Notes: generated by a model from the letters alone, not told the origin. DNA of 64,000 nt from Collinsella sp. (GCA_019414345.1 DXMF01000048.1:60009-124008); one strand, 5' to 3'; shown: positions 1 to 13,879, numbered from the stretch's first letter. A program made the numbers and translations.

Positions 1-11
1 CGTTGCACGGG

Positions 12-17
12 TATACT
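12..17 (+). promoter_or_regulatory. Candidate -10 box of purA
   Basis: TATACT lies 67 bases before the purA start codon and matches the sigma-70 -10 hexamer at five of six positions. The matching -35 would fall outside the window, so this is only a candidate. Confidence 0.3.
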
Positions 18-83
18 GGGAATGTTTTGTGCTTCTGCGTGCCGGCGTGGCGCGTAGACAGTCCATGAATGTAAGGAGTAAAC

Positions 84-1370
<1,287 letters not shown>

Positions 1371-1390
1371 TCGGGACCATTTGGTTATTG

Positions 1391-1436
1391 CGATATACCC
1401 CTTTGCAGCCCAAGTGGGCGGCCGAGGGGTATATTT
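1391..1436 (+). terminator. Hairpin between purA and purD
   Basis: ATACCCCT and AGGGGTAT pair around an inner GCCC/GGGC helix and are followed by ATTTGCTT. It is a plausible terminator or attenuator of purA, although the T-tract is weak. Confidence 0.55.
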
Positions 1437-1488
1437 GCTTGCAAAGGGCTCGCGCGGAGCGGGCCATTCATCCATAGAGGAGGCACCC

Positions 1489-2793
<1,305 letters not shown>

Positions 2794-2814
2794 AATCCGA
2801 GAGGAATGAGACGG

Positions 2815-3510
2815 ATGGACGAGAAGAACGAAGAGCTCGTGGACGCGCAGATCGTCGAAGAGGACAGCCGCATGTATGGGCACGCCGAGGGCGAGCCTGG
2901 TGGCGAGGTCGCTGACGAGCCGGCGCTGGTGCTGGGCGACGACGACCCGCACGATGCCGAGCTGCACGAGAAGATTCTTTCGGAGGAGTGCGCCTGGAAG
3001 GGCAAGATCCTCGACGTCCACCGTCTTGAGGTTGAGCTGCCCAACGGTCGCCGCAGCGCCCGCGATATCGTTCGCCATCCGGGTGCGGCGGCCGTCGTGG
3101 CGCTGACCGAGAGCGGCAAGATCGTACTGGTGCGTCAGTACCGCACCGCCATCGACCGCGTGACGGTCGAGATTCCCGCCGGCAAGCTCGATCCAGGCGA
3201 GGATCCGCTCGATTGCGCCAAGCGCGAACTGCATGAGGAGACGGGCTTTAGGGCTGGTCGTATTCGCTTTTTGACGTCGATTGTCACGTCCTGCGGTTTT
3301 TGCGATGAGATCATCCGCATCTACTTGGCTACCAAGCTCGAGTTTGATGCGCCCAACCCCGATGATGACGAGTTTGTCAACGTGGACCTGGTGCCGCTGC
3401 ACGAGCTGATCGACGCCGTGCTCGACGGCAAGATCGAAGACGCCAAGACCGTCGTAGGCGCGCTTGCCTGCGACAGCATCGCGCACCGTTTGGGTGGGGC
3501 CGATCTTTAA
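2815..3510 (+). CDS. NUDIX hydrolase, ADP-ribose pyrophosphatase type
   Basis: The protein is about 231 aa. The first 50 residues are acidic and lack family similarity. The NUDIX domain follows, with a perfect Nudix box, G-x5-E-x7-REL-x-EE-x-GF, from the GKLDPGEDP segment onwards. The sequence before the box (VVALTESGKIVLVRQYR) and after it (SCGFCDEIIRIYLA) matches the ADP-ribose pyrophosphatase subgroup, which hydrolyses ADP-ribose to AMP and ribose 5-phosphate. Substrate is inferred from subgroup only. ATG 2815 is preferred because the ATG at 2806 overlaps the GAGAGGA ribosome site. Confidence 0.85.
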   Translation: MDEKNEELVDAQIVEEDSRMYGHAEGEPGGEVADEPALVLGDDDPHDAELHEKILSEECAWKGKILDVHRLEVELPNGRRSARDIVRHPGAAAVVALTESGKIVLVRQYRTAIDRVTVEIPAGKLDPGEDPLDCAKRELHEETGFRAGRIRFLTSIVTSCGFCDEIIRIYLATKLEFDAPNPDDDEFVNVDLVPLHELIDAVLDGKIEDAKTVVGALACDSIAHRLGGADL

Positions 3511-3535
3511 CGAGCGGGGATGATCCCGCAGGTTT

Positions 3536-3688
3536 GTGTAAGTCAGCGAAAGTGCTCCAATTGAGACAAGGTGGCCTAAAAGAGGAGGGAAGCGTATGGA
3601 TATACGCGACCGACGACTGAAGGCCAGATTGTCCAAATGGAGCACTTGCAGCGTCGAGACGAAACGCGGTTTGGTAAAACCGCGTAAG
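3536..3688 (+). ncRNA. Candidate structured element, copy A
   Basis: Fixed segments alternate with helices. TAAGTCAGCGAAA is followed by outer helix AGTGCTCCA/TGGAGCACT, then CAAGGTG, then helix GGCCT/AGGCC, then hairpin GCGTAT-GGAT-ATACGC. CAGATTG and TTGCAGCGTCGAG follow the returning strands, and a hairpin ACGCGGTTT/AAACCGCGT closes the element. Copy B (21575-21727, minus strand) keeps the fixed segments but has different, still complementary helices. This copy lies in the leader of the ABC exporter gene. It matches no riboswitch or ribozyme consensus I could recall. Confidence 0.6.
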
Positions 3689-3694
3689 GTGACT

Positions 3695-5467
3695 ATGTTT
3701 AAGAGGTTTCTTTCTTACTACGAGCCCCAGATGGGGCTTTTTGTTGCTGATACTGTTTGCGCTCTGGTGCTTGCCGCCATTGACCTGGCGTTCCCCATTA
3801 TCCTGCGCAATTTGACCGGTGGGCTATTTACTCAGGGTCAGGCTGCCATTATGCAGGCGCTCGGCATGATCGCGGTGGGCTTGGTGTTGATGTATGCCGT
3901 CCGCTGCGCCTGCCGCTACTTTGTGAGCTATTGGGGTCACGTGATGGGCGCGCGCATGGAGTCCAAGATGCGCGAGGACCTGTTCGACCAGTATGAGCGC
4001 TTTAGCTTTGCGTACTTCGACCGCAACAGCTCGGGCGACATGATGAGCCGCGTGGTCAACGACCTGTTCGATATCTGCGAGGCGGCGCATCACGTGCCCG
4101 AGTGGATCATCATCTGCGGCATCGAGATTATCGGCTCGTTTGTGATCCTCTTTACCATCGCCCCGGTGCTGGCGCTCGCCATGGCCGTGGTGACGGCGGC
4201 GTTTTCGGCCATCATGTTTTGGCAGAACATGCGCATGCGCGAGGTCTTTAGCGACAACCGCAAAAAGATCAGCGGCATCAATGCGCAGCTGCAGGATTCG
4301 CTGGCGGGCATGCGCGTGGTCAAGAGCTTTGCCAATGAGGAGACCGAACGCTTCAAGTTCCGCGCCTCAAACAATCGCTATCTTTCGTCCAAGGAGAACA
4401 TGTATCACGCCATGGGCGTCTATACCGCGACGTATGGCCTGCTTTCGGGTGTGCTCTATGTGATCGTGGTGCTGCTGGGCGGCTGGCTGGTCGCCCAGGG
4501 GCAGCTGCAGGCGGTCGATATGGCGACCTTTGCACTCTATATTTCGCTGTTCTGCACGCCGCTCGAGACACTCGTCAATTCGGCCGAAACGTATCAGAAG
4601 GCTATCGCCGGCTTTAAGCGTATGGACGAGGTGCTCTCGACCGCGCCGGATATCCAGGACAAGCCGGGCGCTACGGATCTGCAGGTGACTGCCGGCGCCG
4701 TGGAGTATCACGACGTGTGCTTTAACTACGAGGATGTTGAGCTGGGCGAGGGCGATGCCGACGAGCGTCCCGTTATCGACCATATGGACCTGTCCATCAA
4801 GCCCGGGCAGACCATCGCTTTGGTTGGCCCTTCGGGCGGTGGCAAGTCCACGACCTGTTCGCTGCTGCCGCGCTTTTATGACGTGGCCGCCGGATCCATT
4901 AGCATCGACGGCCAGGACGTGCGCGATGTGACGCAGCAGAGCCTGCGTCGCGCCATCGGCCTGGTGCAGCAGGATGTCTATCTGTTTGACGGCACGATTG
5001 GCGAGAACATCGCCTACGGCAAGCCGGGCGCTACGGCAGGAGAGATCGCCGAGGCCGCCCGTCGCGCCAACATCGATGCCTTTATCGAGTCGCTTCCACA
5101 GGGCTATGACACGGTCGTGGGCGAGCGCGGCAGCCGTCTTTCGGGCGGACAGAAACAGCGCGTTGCCATCGCGCGTGTGTTTCTCAAGAATCCCAAAATC
5201 TTGATCTTGGACGAGGCGACGAGTGCTTTGGATAACGAGAGCGAGGAGGCGGTCCAGGAGTCGCTCGAAGAGCTGGCACGCGGCCGTACCACAATCATCA
5301 TCGCCCACCGTCTCTCGACCATTAAACACGCCGATGAGATTGCGACCGTTGAGCATGGTCGCGTTGTGGAACGTGGCACGCATGAACAGCTTCTCGCCCG
5401 TGGCGGCACCTATGCCCGTTACTATCGAATGCAGTTCGAAGGTGCGCGTGCGCACGAGCTCGACTGA
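3695..5467 (+). CDS. ABC exporter half-transporter
   Basis: A fused membrane-ATPase protein of 590 aa. Residues 1-310 form a six-helix ABC exporter domain. The ATPase domain has Walker A GPSGGGKS, signature LSGGQKQR, Walker B ILILDEATS and the H-loop IIAHRLST. It should act as a homodimer, or with a partner, to export lipids, peptides or drugs; substrate cannot be told. The start MFKRFLSYYEP matches the usual beginning of the family. An in-frame ATG at 3596 with a strong ribosome site would add 33 residues, but that stretch lies inside the structured element and looks unlike protein. A membrane protein gene follows after 19 bases. Confidence 0.88.
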   Translation: MFKRFLSYYEPQMGLFVADTVCALVLAAIDLAFPIILRNLTGGLFTQGQAAIMQALGMIAVGLVLMYAVRCACRYFVSYWGHVMGARMESKMREDLFDQYERFSFAYFDRNSSGDMMSRVVNDLFDICEAAHHVPEWIIICGIEIIGSFVILFTIAPVLALAMAVVTAAFSAIMFWQNMRMREVFSDNRKKISGINAQLQDSLAGMRVVKSFANEETERFKFRASNNRYLSSKENMYHAMGVYTATYGLLSGVLYVIVVLLGGWLVAQGQLQAVDMATFALYISLFCTPLETLVNSAETYQKAIAGFKRMDEVLSTAPDIQDKPGATDLQVTAGAVEYHDVCFNYEDVELGEGDADERPVIDHMDLSIKPGQTIALVGPSGGGKSTTCSLLPRFYDVAAGSISIDGQDVRDVTQQSLRRAIGLVQQDVYLFDGTIGENIAYGKPGATAGEIAEAARRANIDAFIESLPQGYDTVVGERGSRLSGGQKQRVAIARVFLKNPKILILDEATSALDNESEEAVQESLEELARGRTTIIIAHRLSTIKHADEIATVEHGRVVERGTHEQLLARGGTYARYYRMQFEGARAHELD

Positions 5468-5486
5468 TTGATATGACAGGAAGTTT

Positions 5487-6452
5487 ATGGCTGACAAGAA
5501 CCCTTTGACTCCGGAAGAAGTGACGGAGTTATTCTCCGAAATCGATGCATCCGGTGTCTTGGATCCCACGCTTGCCAAAAAGCGAACCGAGCGCATGCGT
5601 GAGAAGGAGGCTGCGGCCAAGCGCGGTGACAAAGCGGCGCTAGCGCAGCTGCGCAGCGAGGACCGCGCGAGCCAGGCAAAACATATCGACCCGCTGTCCG
5701 AGGATGATCCTTCGGGTTCGCAGGTGAGTCATACCATTACGAAGACCGCGATGGCCGTGGTCATTGGTATTTTGGTGCTGATCGTGGGCATGCAGATTGG
5801 CTACGGCGTGATGCGTCGCCTGAACACCGCCAACCTGTCCGAGAGCGTTTCGGTCGATACTGTTTCGACGGCGCTGAAGGGCGGCCTTGAGTGGGGCAAC
5901 GGCTTTACGCAGTTCCCGCTCGACTTTACCGTCGATGAAGCCGATGAGCGTACGGGCACGGTCGAGGTGACGGTGTTGGACACATCGTCTGCCAACGAGC
6001 TCGAGCTGCTGTCCAACGGGCAGATTCAGGCCGCGGCGCTTGCGACCAACGCGTTGCTCAACGATAAGATCGACCGCGTGGTGTATAACGTTCACGCCTA
6101 TATCGACGAGGATAGCAACATTCAGCACGATTCCTTCTTTGGCATGTTTCCCGCCCAGGGCCACCAGAGCGCCATCCTGACGTTCGTGTGGACCAAGAGC
6201 TCATCCAACGCTACGAGTATCGACTGGAAGATGCGCATCGTGAGTATGGATGACACCATCGCCGAGCGCATTCAGAAGCAGGTGAACTCGGTGTCGTCGT
6301 TGATTGAGGACCCGGTGGTGAGCCAGACCAAGATTGACGAGGAAAAGGCCGAACGTGACCTGGAGCATCGTCTGCATGGCCGCGAGATTTTCCGCGGCGG
6401 CAAGCCCGATCGCACACCGTCCGAACTGCTGGAGCAGGACAAGATAAAATAA
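5487..6452 (+). CDS. Single-pass membrane protein, function unknown
   Basis: The protein is 321 aa. An N-terminal cytoplasmic stretch of about 80 residues, charged and Lys/Arg/Glu rich, precedes one membrane helix (about 85-107, AMAVVIGILVLIVGMQIGYG). An outside domain of about 210 residues follows with no motif I recognise. AGGAAG precedes the ATG. It lies 19 bases after the ABC exporter and a terminator follows it, so the two genes probably form a unit, and this protein could be an accessory of the exporter (inference). Confidence 0.7.
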   Translation: MADKNPLTPEEVTELFSEIDASGVLDPTLAKKRTERMREKEAAAKRGDKAALAQLRSEDRASQAKHIDPLSEDDPSGSQVSHTITKTAMAVVIGILVLIVGMQIGYGVMRRLNTANLSESVSVDTVSTALKGGLEWGNGFTQFPLDFTVDEADERTGTVEVTVLDTSSANELELLSNGQIQAAALATNALLNDKIDRVVYNVHAYIDEDSNIQHDSFFGMFPAQGHQSAILTFVWTKSSSNATSIDWKMRIVSMDDTIAERIQKQVNSVSSLIEDPVVSQTKIDEEKAERDLEHRLHGREIFRGGKPDRTPSELLEQDKIK

Positions 6453-6458
6453 GACGCC

Positions 6459-6498
6459 ATCATCCCGCGTGAGCCACAAGCCCCGCGGGATGATTTTT
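6459..6498 (+). terminator. Intrinsic terminator
   Basis: ATCATCCCGCG and CGCGGGATGAT pair, followed by TTTTT. It ends the ABC exporter and membrane protein unit. Confidence 0.85.
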
Positions 6499-6595
6499 CC
6501 GGGACGGGGATTAAAAAATCATTATGCATAGAAAGTCATAATTATCATTTCGTAAACATTTCGATGAAATTAACGCCATGAGGCATGCTTGCGGT

Positions 6596-6601
6596 TACAA
6601 T
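6596..6601 (+). promoter_or_regulatory. Candidate -10 box of carAB
   Basis: TACAAT lies about 30 bases before the PyrR-like hairpin. No good -35 is visible at the right distance, so confidence is low. Confidence 0.35.
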
Positions 6602-6620
6602 ACCGCGAGGCCTAACTGCA

Positions 6621-6655
6621 CACCTTTAAGCCGGTCCTGTGAGACCGGGAAGGAG
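6621..6655 (+). promoter_or_regulatory. Probable PyrR-binding hairpin over the carA ribosome site
   Basis: CCGGTC and GACCGG enclose the loop CTGTGA, preceded by CCTTTAAG and followed at once by GAAGGAGAAC. This closely resembles the PyrR-recognised hairpin of pyrimidine operons (core UCCNGUGAG) and, as in several actinobacteria, overlaps the ribosome site. PyrR bound with UMP would then block translation of carA. No pyrR gene is in the window. Confidence 0.7.
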
Positions 6656-6659
6656 AACT

Positions 6660-8090
6660 ATGGCGAACAACCATATTGCGGGCGCTGCCGCCCGCACCAT
6701 CGCGCCCAGCGAGCTGTGCCAGCGTATGCTGGCCAAAACCAGCAAGGGCGCTTGCGGTCCCTGCACCCTGTATCTTGAGGATGGGACCATTTTTTATGGA
6801 CGCGCATGCGGCGCCGAGGGCACCGCGACCGGCGAAGTCTGCTTCAACACCTCGCTCGAGGGCTACTTTGAGGTCATGACCGACCCGAGCTATGCCGGCC
6901 AAATCGTAACCATGACCTATCCGCAGATCGGCAACTACGGTATCGACGAGACCGATGTCCAGTCGGCCTTCCCCGGCGGCGCCGTGCGCCCTGCGAGCGC
7001 TCCGGCCATGCGTGGCATGATCGTTCGCGACATGTGCGCCACGCCTTCTAACTGGCGCTCGGCCGTCAGCGTGCCGGAGTACCTGCGCGCTCACGGCATC
7101 GTCGCTATCGAGGGCGTCGACACCCGCGCTCTGGTGCGCCACCTGCGCGACAACGGCTCCAAGATGGGCATTATCTCGACCGAGATCTTCGACGTCGACG
7201 AGCTTGCCGAGCGTCTGGCCGCAGCGCCCACGCTGGTAGGCGAGAACCTGGTCAAGACCGTAAGTTGCCCCGCGCCTCACGAGTTTGTGGCCGCCGACCT
7301 GCCTGCCACGCATGACTTTGCGCTGGCTCCTGCTGCTCCCGCCCGCCACAACGTGGTCGCGTACGACTGCGGTGTGAAGCGCGGTATTCTGGAGGGCCTC
7401 GTCCGCGCCGGCTGCGGCCTTACCGTCGTGCCGTGGGATACGCCCGCGAGTGAGGTGCTCGACATGAATCCCGACGGCGTCTTTTTATCCAACGGCCCCG
7501 GCGACCCCGACGCCGTGGTGGAGACCTATGAGCAGGTGCAACAGCTGATCGGCAAGGTGCCGGTCTTTGGTATTTGTCTTGGTCACCAGATGATCAGCCT
7601 GGCCTGCGGCGCCCAGATGGAAAAGCTTAAGTTCGGTCACCGCGGTGGCAACCAGCCGGTCATGAACCTGGTAAGCCGTCGCGTGGAGATTACCGCACAA
7701 AACCATGGCTTTGGCCTGCTGTTCCCCAGCTTGGGCAAGCTTGTCCCCGAACTTTCCGGCGGCGAGACCGGGCATGCGGTCGATGGAGATCTGCGCGTTT
7801 GGGTGCGCCGCGGAATCGCGCCGGTCGTGATGAACGAGCGCTTCGGCCGCATTCGCCTGACGCATGTGAACCTTAACGACGGCACCGCCGAGGGCATCCA
7901 GCTGCTCGAAGCCCCGTGCTTCTCGGTCCAGTACCACCCCGAGGCCTCGCCTGGCCCCACCGATGCCCACTATCTCTTTACCGCCTTTACGCGACTCATG
8001 GACGGCGAGGAGAACTACCTGGACATCGACACCGCGAAGGACCGCCTGGCTGGCTGGAATTTCGCCGAGACTGAGACCGAGGAGAACTAA
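6660..8090 (+). CDS. carA: Carbamoyl-phosphate synthase small subunit
   Basis: CarA is the glutaminase subunit that feeds ammonia to CarB for carbamoyl phosphate, used in pyrimidine and arginine synthesis. The protein is 476 aa, about 90 more than the E. coli subunit. It has an N-terminal stretch of about 30 residues before the CarA domain (LYLEDGTIFYGRACG) and extra sequence in the glutaminase half, between the conserved Q-N-H-G segment and the HPE motif. The class I glutaminase triad is present: Cys in GICLGHQ, and His and Glu in QYHPEASPGP. The ATG follows AAGGAG at the base of the PyrR-like hairpin. carB begins two bases after the stop codon. Confidence 0.96.
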   Translation: MANNHIAGAAARTIAPSELCQRMLAKTSKGACGPCTLYLEDGTIFYGRACGAEGTATGEVCFNTSLEGYFEVMTDPSYAGQIVTMTYPQIGNYGIDETDVQSAFPGGAVRPASAPAMRGMIVRDMCATPSNWRSAVSVPEYLRAHGIVAIEGVDTRALVRHLRDNGSKMGIISTEIFDVDELAERLAAAPTLVGENLVKTVSCPAPHEFVAADLPATHDFALAPAAPARHNVVAYDCGVKRGILEGLVRAGCGLTVVPWDTPASEVLDMNPDGVFLSNGPGDPDAVVETYEQVQQLIGKVPVFGICLGHQMISLACGAQMEKLKFGHRGGNQPVMNLVSRRVEITAQNHGFGLLFPSLGKLVPELSGGETGHAVDGDLRVWVRRGIAPVVMNERFGRIRLTHVNLNDGTAEGIQLLEAPCFSVQYHPEASPGPTDAHYLFTAFTRLMDGEENYLDIDTAKDRLAGWNFAETETEEN

Positions 8091-8091
8091 C

Positions 8092-11406
<3,315 letters not shown>

Positions 11407-11417
11407 TTGAGCCGTCC

Positions 11418-11502
11418 GGCCGGGGCGGCAGCCGGACACTTTCTCTCGGAAACTGGGCTTCGCGAAGTTTTCCGAGAGAAAGGTCCGCCTCCCGCCCCGG
11501 CC
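11418..11502. repeat. Palindromic repeat with conserved loop, copy 1
   Basis: An outer helix GGCCGGGGCGG/CCCGCCCCGGCC and an inner helix of CTTTCTCTCGG with its complement enclose the loop AACTGGGCTTCGCGAAGTT. Copy 2 at 11661-11732 has the same loop in reverse orientation but different stems. Confidence 0.8.
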
Positions 11503-11575
11503 TGCGGTGACTTGGCTGCACCGTGTGCTGCCGAAGGGGCTTTGCGCGATGACTAGGGCTGAATAAAAAGTGAGT

Positions 11576-11611
11576 GTGGGATCCGCCGTTCGTTCGAACG
11601 GCGGATCCCAC
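11576..11611 (+). terminator. Long perfect hairpin after carB
   Basis: GTGGGATCCGCCGTT pairs with AACGGCGGATCCCAC around six bases. Flanking AATAAAAAG and GTTAATATTT are AT-rich, so it probably terminates carAB. Confidence 0.65.
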
Positions 11612-11660
11612 GTTAATATTTCAGCCAACGTACGTCATGGCAATCCCCGGTAGGTCGCAG

Positions 11661-11732
11661 GGCGGCGGCTGAGCCTTTCCCTCGGGAAACTTCGCGAAGC
11701 CCAGTTCCCGAGGGAAAGGCTCAGCCGCCGCC
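11661..11732. repeat. Palindromic repeat with conserved loop, copy 2
   Basis: GGCGGCGGCTGAGCC and then TTTCCCTCGGGA pair perfectly with their complements around AACTTCGCGAAGCCCAGTT, the reverse complement of the loop in copy 1. It lies about 95 bases before purE. Confidence 0.8.
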
Positions 11733-11827
11733 ACAAAGACCGCAGGGACGGGAGCAGCTATACTACTCTCAGTAGTTAAGGGTCGCGGATTCGCTGCGTC
11801 ACCGCTCTCAACAGGAGGTCTATGTTT

Positions 11828-12292
11828 ATGGCAGATCAGAAGCCGGTTGTCGGGATCATCATGGGTTCCAAGTCCGATCTGGGCGTTATGGAAGGCTGCA
11901 CCGCCGAGCTCGAGGCACTGGGTGTGCCCTATGAGCTCGTCATTGCGAGCGCGCACCGCACGCCGGCGAAGGTCCACGAGTGGGCTTCGACTGCCGCCGA
12001 TCGCGGTATCAAAGTGATTATCGCCGCCGCCGGCAAGGCCGCTCACTTGGGTGGTGTCGTGGCTGCCTTTACGCCGCTGCCGGTTATCGGCGTGCCTATG
12101 AAGACGAGTGACCTGGGCGGTATGGATTCGCTGCTGTCGATGGTGCAGATGCCTTCGGGCGTGCCCGTGGCCTGCGTTGCCATCAACGGTGCCAAGAACG
12201 CCGCCATCTATGCCACACAGATTCTGGGTGCTTGCGACCCCGAGTACCGCAAGGTTATCGAGAAGATGAAGCAGGAGATGGCTGACGCCTAA
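11828..12292 (+). CDS. purE: N5-carboxyaminoimidazole ribonucleotide mutase
   Basis: PurE isomerises N5-CAIR to CAIR in purine synthesis. The protein is 154 aa, typical of class I PurE. The GIIMGSKSDLGVM loop binds the phosphate, and IASAHRTPAKV carries the conserved AHRTP motif with the catalytic His. AAGKAAHLGGVVA follows; most PurE have AAGGAAHLPG, so one Gly is a Lys here. ATG 11828 lies 9 bases after AGGAGG and is preferred over ATG 11822, which is only 3 bases after it. No purK is adjacent. Confidence 0.96.
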   Translation: MADQKPVVGIIMGSKSDLGVMEGCTAELEALGVPYELVIASAHRTPAKVHEWASTAADRGIKVIIAAAGKAAHLGGVVAAFTPLPVIGVPMKTSDLGGMDSLLSMVQMPSGVPVACVAINGAKNAAIYATQILGACDPEYRKVIEKMKQEMADA

Positions 12293-12327
12293 GCGTTCCG
12301 CCGTTTCACCGCAGTATAAGGAGAGCC

Positions 12328-13326
12328 ATGTCCGATTATCAGGGAAAACGATTCAAGGCTTCTCAGATTCCCGATCCGTCGAAGCCGGGTGCTGCCCGTG
12401 CGGCACAGCAGGGTCGGACATCCTCTCCTCAGCAGCCGCGCGCGCCGCGCCCCGTGACACCGGCGACGCATCGTCGACAGGACGCGCCGGCCGCATATCG
12501 TCCTTCGTCTTATAGCTCCGCTAAGAAGCCGCCCCGGTCTTCATCGCATGCCGCGCCGTCGGATCGCACCGAGCCGCCGCGCAAAAAGCGCCACTCCATT
12601 ATTCCCATTCTGCTCATCATCATCGGTATCGGTCTGATTGTCGCCGCCGCCGCTATTTTTATTAATGCCCAGATTGGCTATAAGCAGGCGAGCGATTCGT
12701 ATCAGAAAATCGAGAAGCAATATGTAAGCGATAAGGACGCCAGCGGCGTGCCGATTATCGACTTTGATGCGCTTGCTCAGACGAACCCCGAGATTGTGGG
12801 TTGGATTTACGTGCCGGGAACCAACATCAACTATCCCGTGGTGCAGACCAACAACAACTCCAAATACCTCAACACGCTGTTCGATGGCACGTCTAACGCC
12901 TCGGGTGCCATCTTCTTGGATAGCGATGACACCGCGCCGGGAATGGTCGACCAGCAGACCACGATCTACGGCCACCATATGAACGATGGGTCGATGTTCA
13001 ACGTGATTTCGGATACGACTGACCAGGCAACGTTCGATAGCATTGAATATGTGTACTACATCACGCGCGATGCGACGTATAAGTTGCGTCCGCTGGCGAC
13101 CAAGGTGGTCGAGGACACGTATGCCAAGGCGCGCACGACCAATTTTGAGGGCGACGACGGACTCAAGAACTACCTGTCCGAGATGCTCGACGGCGCTTCT
13201 GCCGTGGCGAGTGATGCCACCGATCGTGCCGCTTCGGCAACTAAGGTTGTAACGCTTGTGACCTGTCGTTCGCTGTCGCTGAGCAACACACGCGCCGTCA
13301 TGGTGCTCACGCCGGTCGAGGAATAA
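12328..13326 (+). CDS. Class B sortase
   Basis: The protein is 332 aa. A Pro/Ser/Arg-rich cytoplasmic stretch of about 90 residues precedes one membrane helix (about 91-113, IIPILLIIIGIGLIVAAAAIF) and an extracellular sortase domain. The domain has the class B features NPEIVGWIYVPGTNINYPVVQ, IYGHHM with the catalytic His, and VTLVTC with the catalytic Cys followed by the Arg of SLSNTRAVMV. Sortases cut a sorting signal and attach proteins to the wall or to each other. No substrate is adjacent. The LAxTG protein at 29818 would be expected for a class E enzyme, so the pairing is uncertain. Thirty-five bases separate it from purE. Confidence 0.9.
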   Translation: MSDYQGKRFKASQIPDPSKPGAARAAQQGRTSSPQQPRAPRPVTPATHRRQDAPAAYRPSSYSSAKKPPRSSSHAAPSDRTEPPRKKRHSIIPILLIIIGIGLIVAAAAIFINAQIGYKQASDSYQKIEKQYVSDKDASGVPIIDFDALAQTNPEIVGWIYVPGTNINYPVVQTNNNSKYLNTLFDGTSNASGAIFLDSDDTAPGMVDQQTTIYGHHMNDGSMFNVISDTTDQATFDSIEYVYYITRDATYKLRPLATKVVEDTYAKARTTNFEGDDGLKNYLSEMLDGASAVASDATDRAASATKVVTLVTCRSLSLSNTRAVMVLTPVEE

Positions 13327-13328
13327 GT

Positions 13329-13374
13329 TGTTCGAGAGTAGCTAAAAAGGCCCCGTCCCAAATTGGCTACTCGA
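13329..13374. repeat. Small palindrome with a GGGAC-type segment
   Basis: CGAGAGTAGC and GGCTACTCG enclose AGGCCCCGTCCCAAATT. It belongs by structure to the hairpin family described under findings and lies directly after the sortase gene. Confidence 0.6.
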
Positions 13375-13393
13375 CGACGGTAAGGGAGAAATG

Positions 13394-13810
13394 ATGCTCG
13401 AGAGTGGCAAATTGATACCTTCGATTGATGCTTGGCTGCGCGAGGCCAAGGCCGATGCTTCGGCGGCAGGCTGTGGGATGTATCTGACGCATAACGGTGT
13501 GGTGCGCGCGACGCCCAAGGCTGAGGTGCGCGGAGTCGAGACCGATGGCGTGGCGCCAGGCCACAGGGTGGGCGGCATGGTCTTTGACTACGACGCCGAA
13601 AAGGTACGGTCTGCTATCGAGACTACGCGCGCGATGCCGGGTATCGGCTATGTGCGCGTGTGGCTGGCAAGCGGCGAGCTTACCGTAGGTGACGACATCA
13701 TGCTCGTGCTTATCGGCGGGGACATTCGCCCACACGTGGTCGATGCACTGCAGGCGCTCGTTGGCACCATCAAGAACGAATGCGTGAGTGAGGTCGAGCG
13801 CGAGGCATAG
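13394..13810 (+). CDS. MoaE-like protein
   Basis: A 138-aa protein. The middle and end (YVRVWLASGELTVGDDIMLVLIGGDIRPHVVDALQALVGTIKNE) follow the pattern of molybdopterin synthase catalytic subunit MoaE, where H-R-x-G-x-L-x-V-G-E and a helix ending in Lys are conserved. The HR pairs and the WKKE end are missing, so it may not be an active MoaE. No other molybdenum cofactor gene is nearby. ATG 13394 has better spacing from AAGGGAG than ATG 13391. A terminator follows. The family call is moderate; function is unknown. Confidence 0.5.
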   Translation: MLESGKLIPSIDAWLREAKADASAAGCGMYLTHNGVVRATPKAEVRGVETDGVAPGHRVGGMVFDYDAEKVRSAIETTRAMPGIGYVRVWLASGELTVGDDIMLVLIGGDIRPHVVDALQALVGTIKNECVSEVEREA

Positions 13811-13839
13811 AGGATTGCGTCGATAGAAGGATCGTTTAT

Positions 13840-13879
13840 AAAAATGCCCACCGGTACGTGTGATACCGGCGGGCATTTT
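13840..13879. terminator. Bidirectional terminator
   Basis: AAAATGCCC-ACCGGTA pairs with TACCGG-CGGGCATTTT. It lies between two convergent genes and has A- and T-runs on either side, so it can serve both. Confidence 0.88.

Noticed and set aside
3536..3688. T-box, hammerhead or cobalamin riboswitch identity for the structured element
   Set aside because: GGTNACCGCG-like bases and GAAA occur, but the specifier stem and T-box order, the CUGAUGA core and the B12 box are absent. The second copy does not precede a gene.
12328..13326. Sortase dedicated to the LAxTG protein at 29818
   Set aside because: The enzyme is class B by sequence, LAxTG is typical of class E, and the genes are 16 kb apart.
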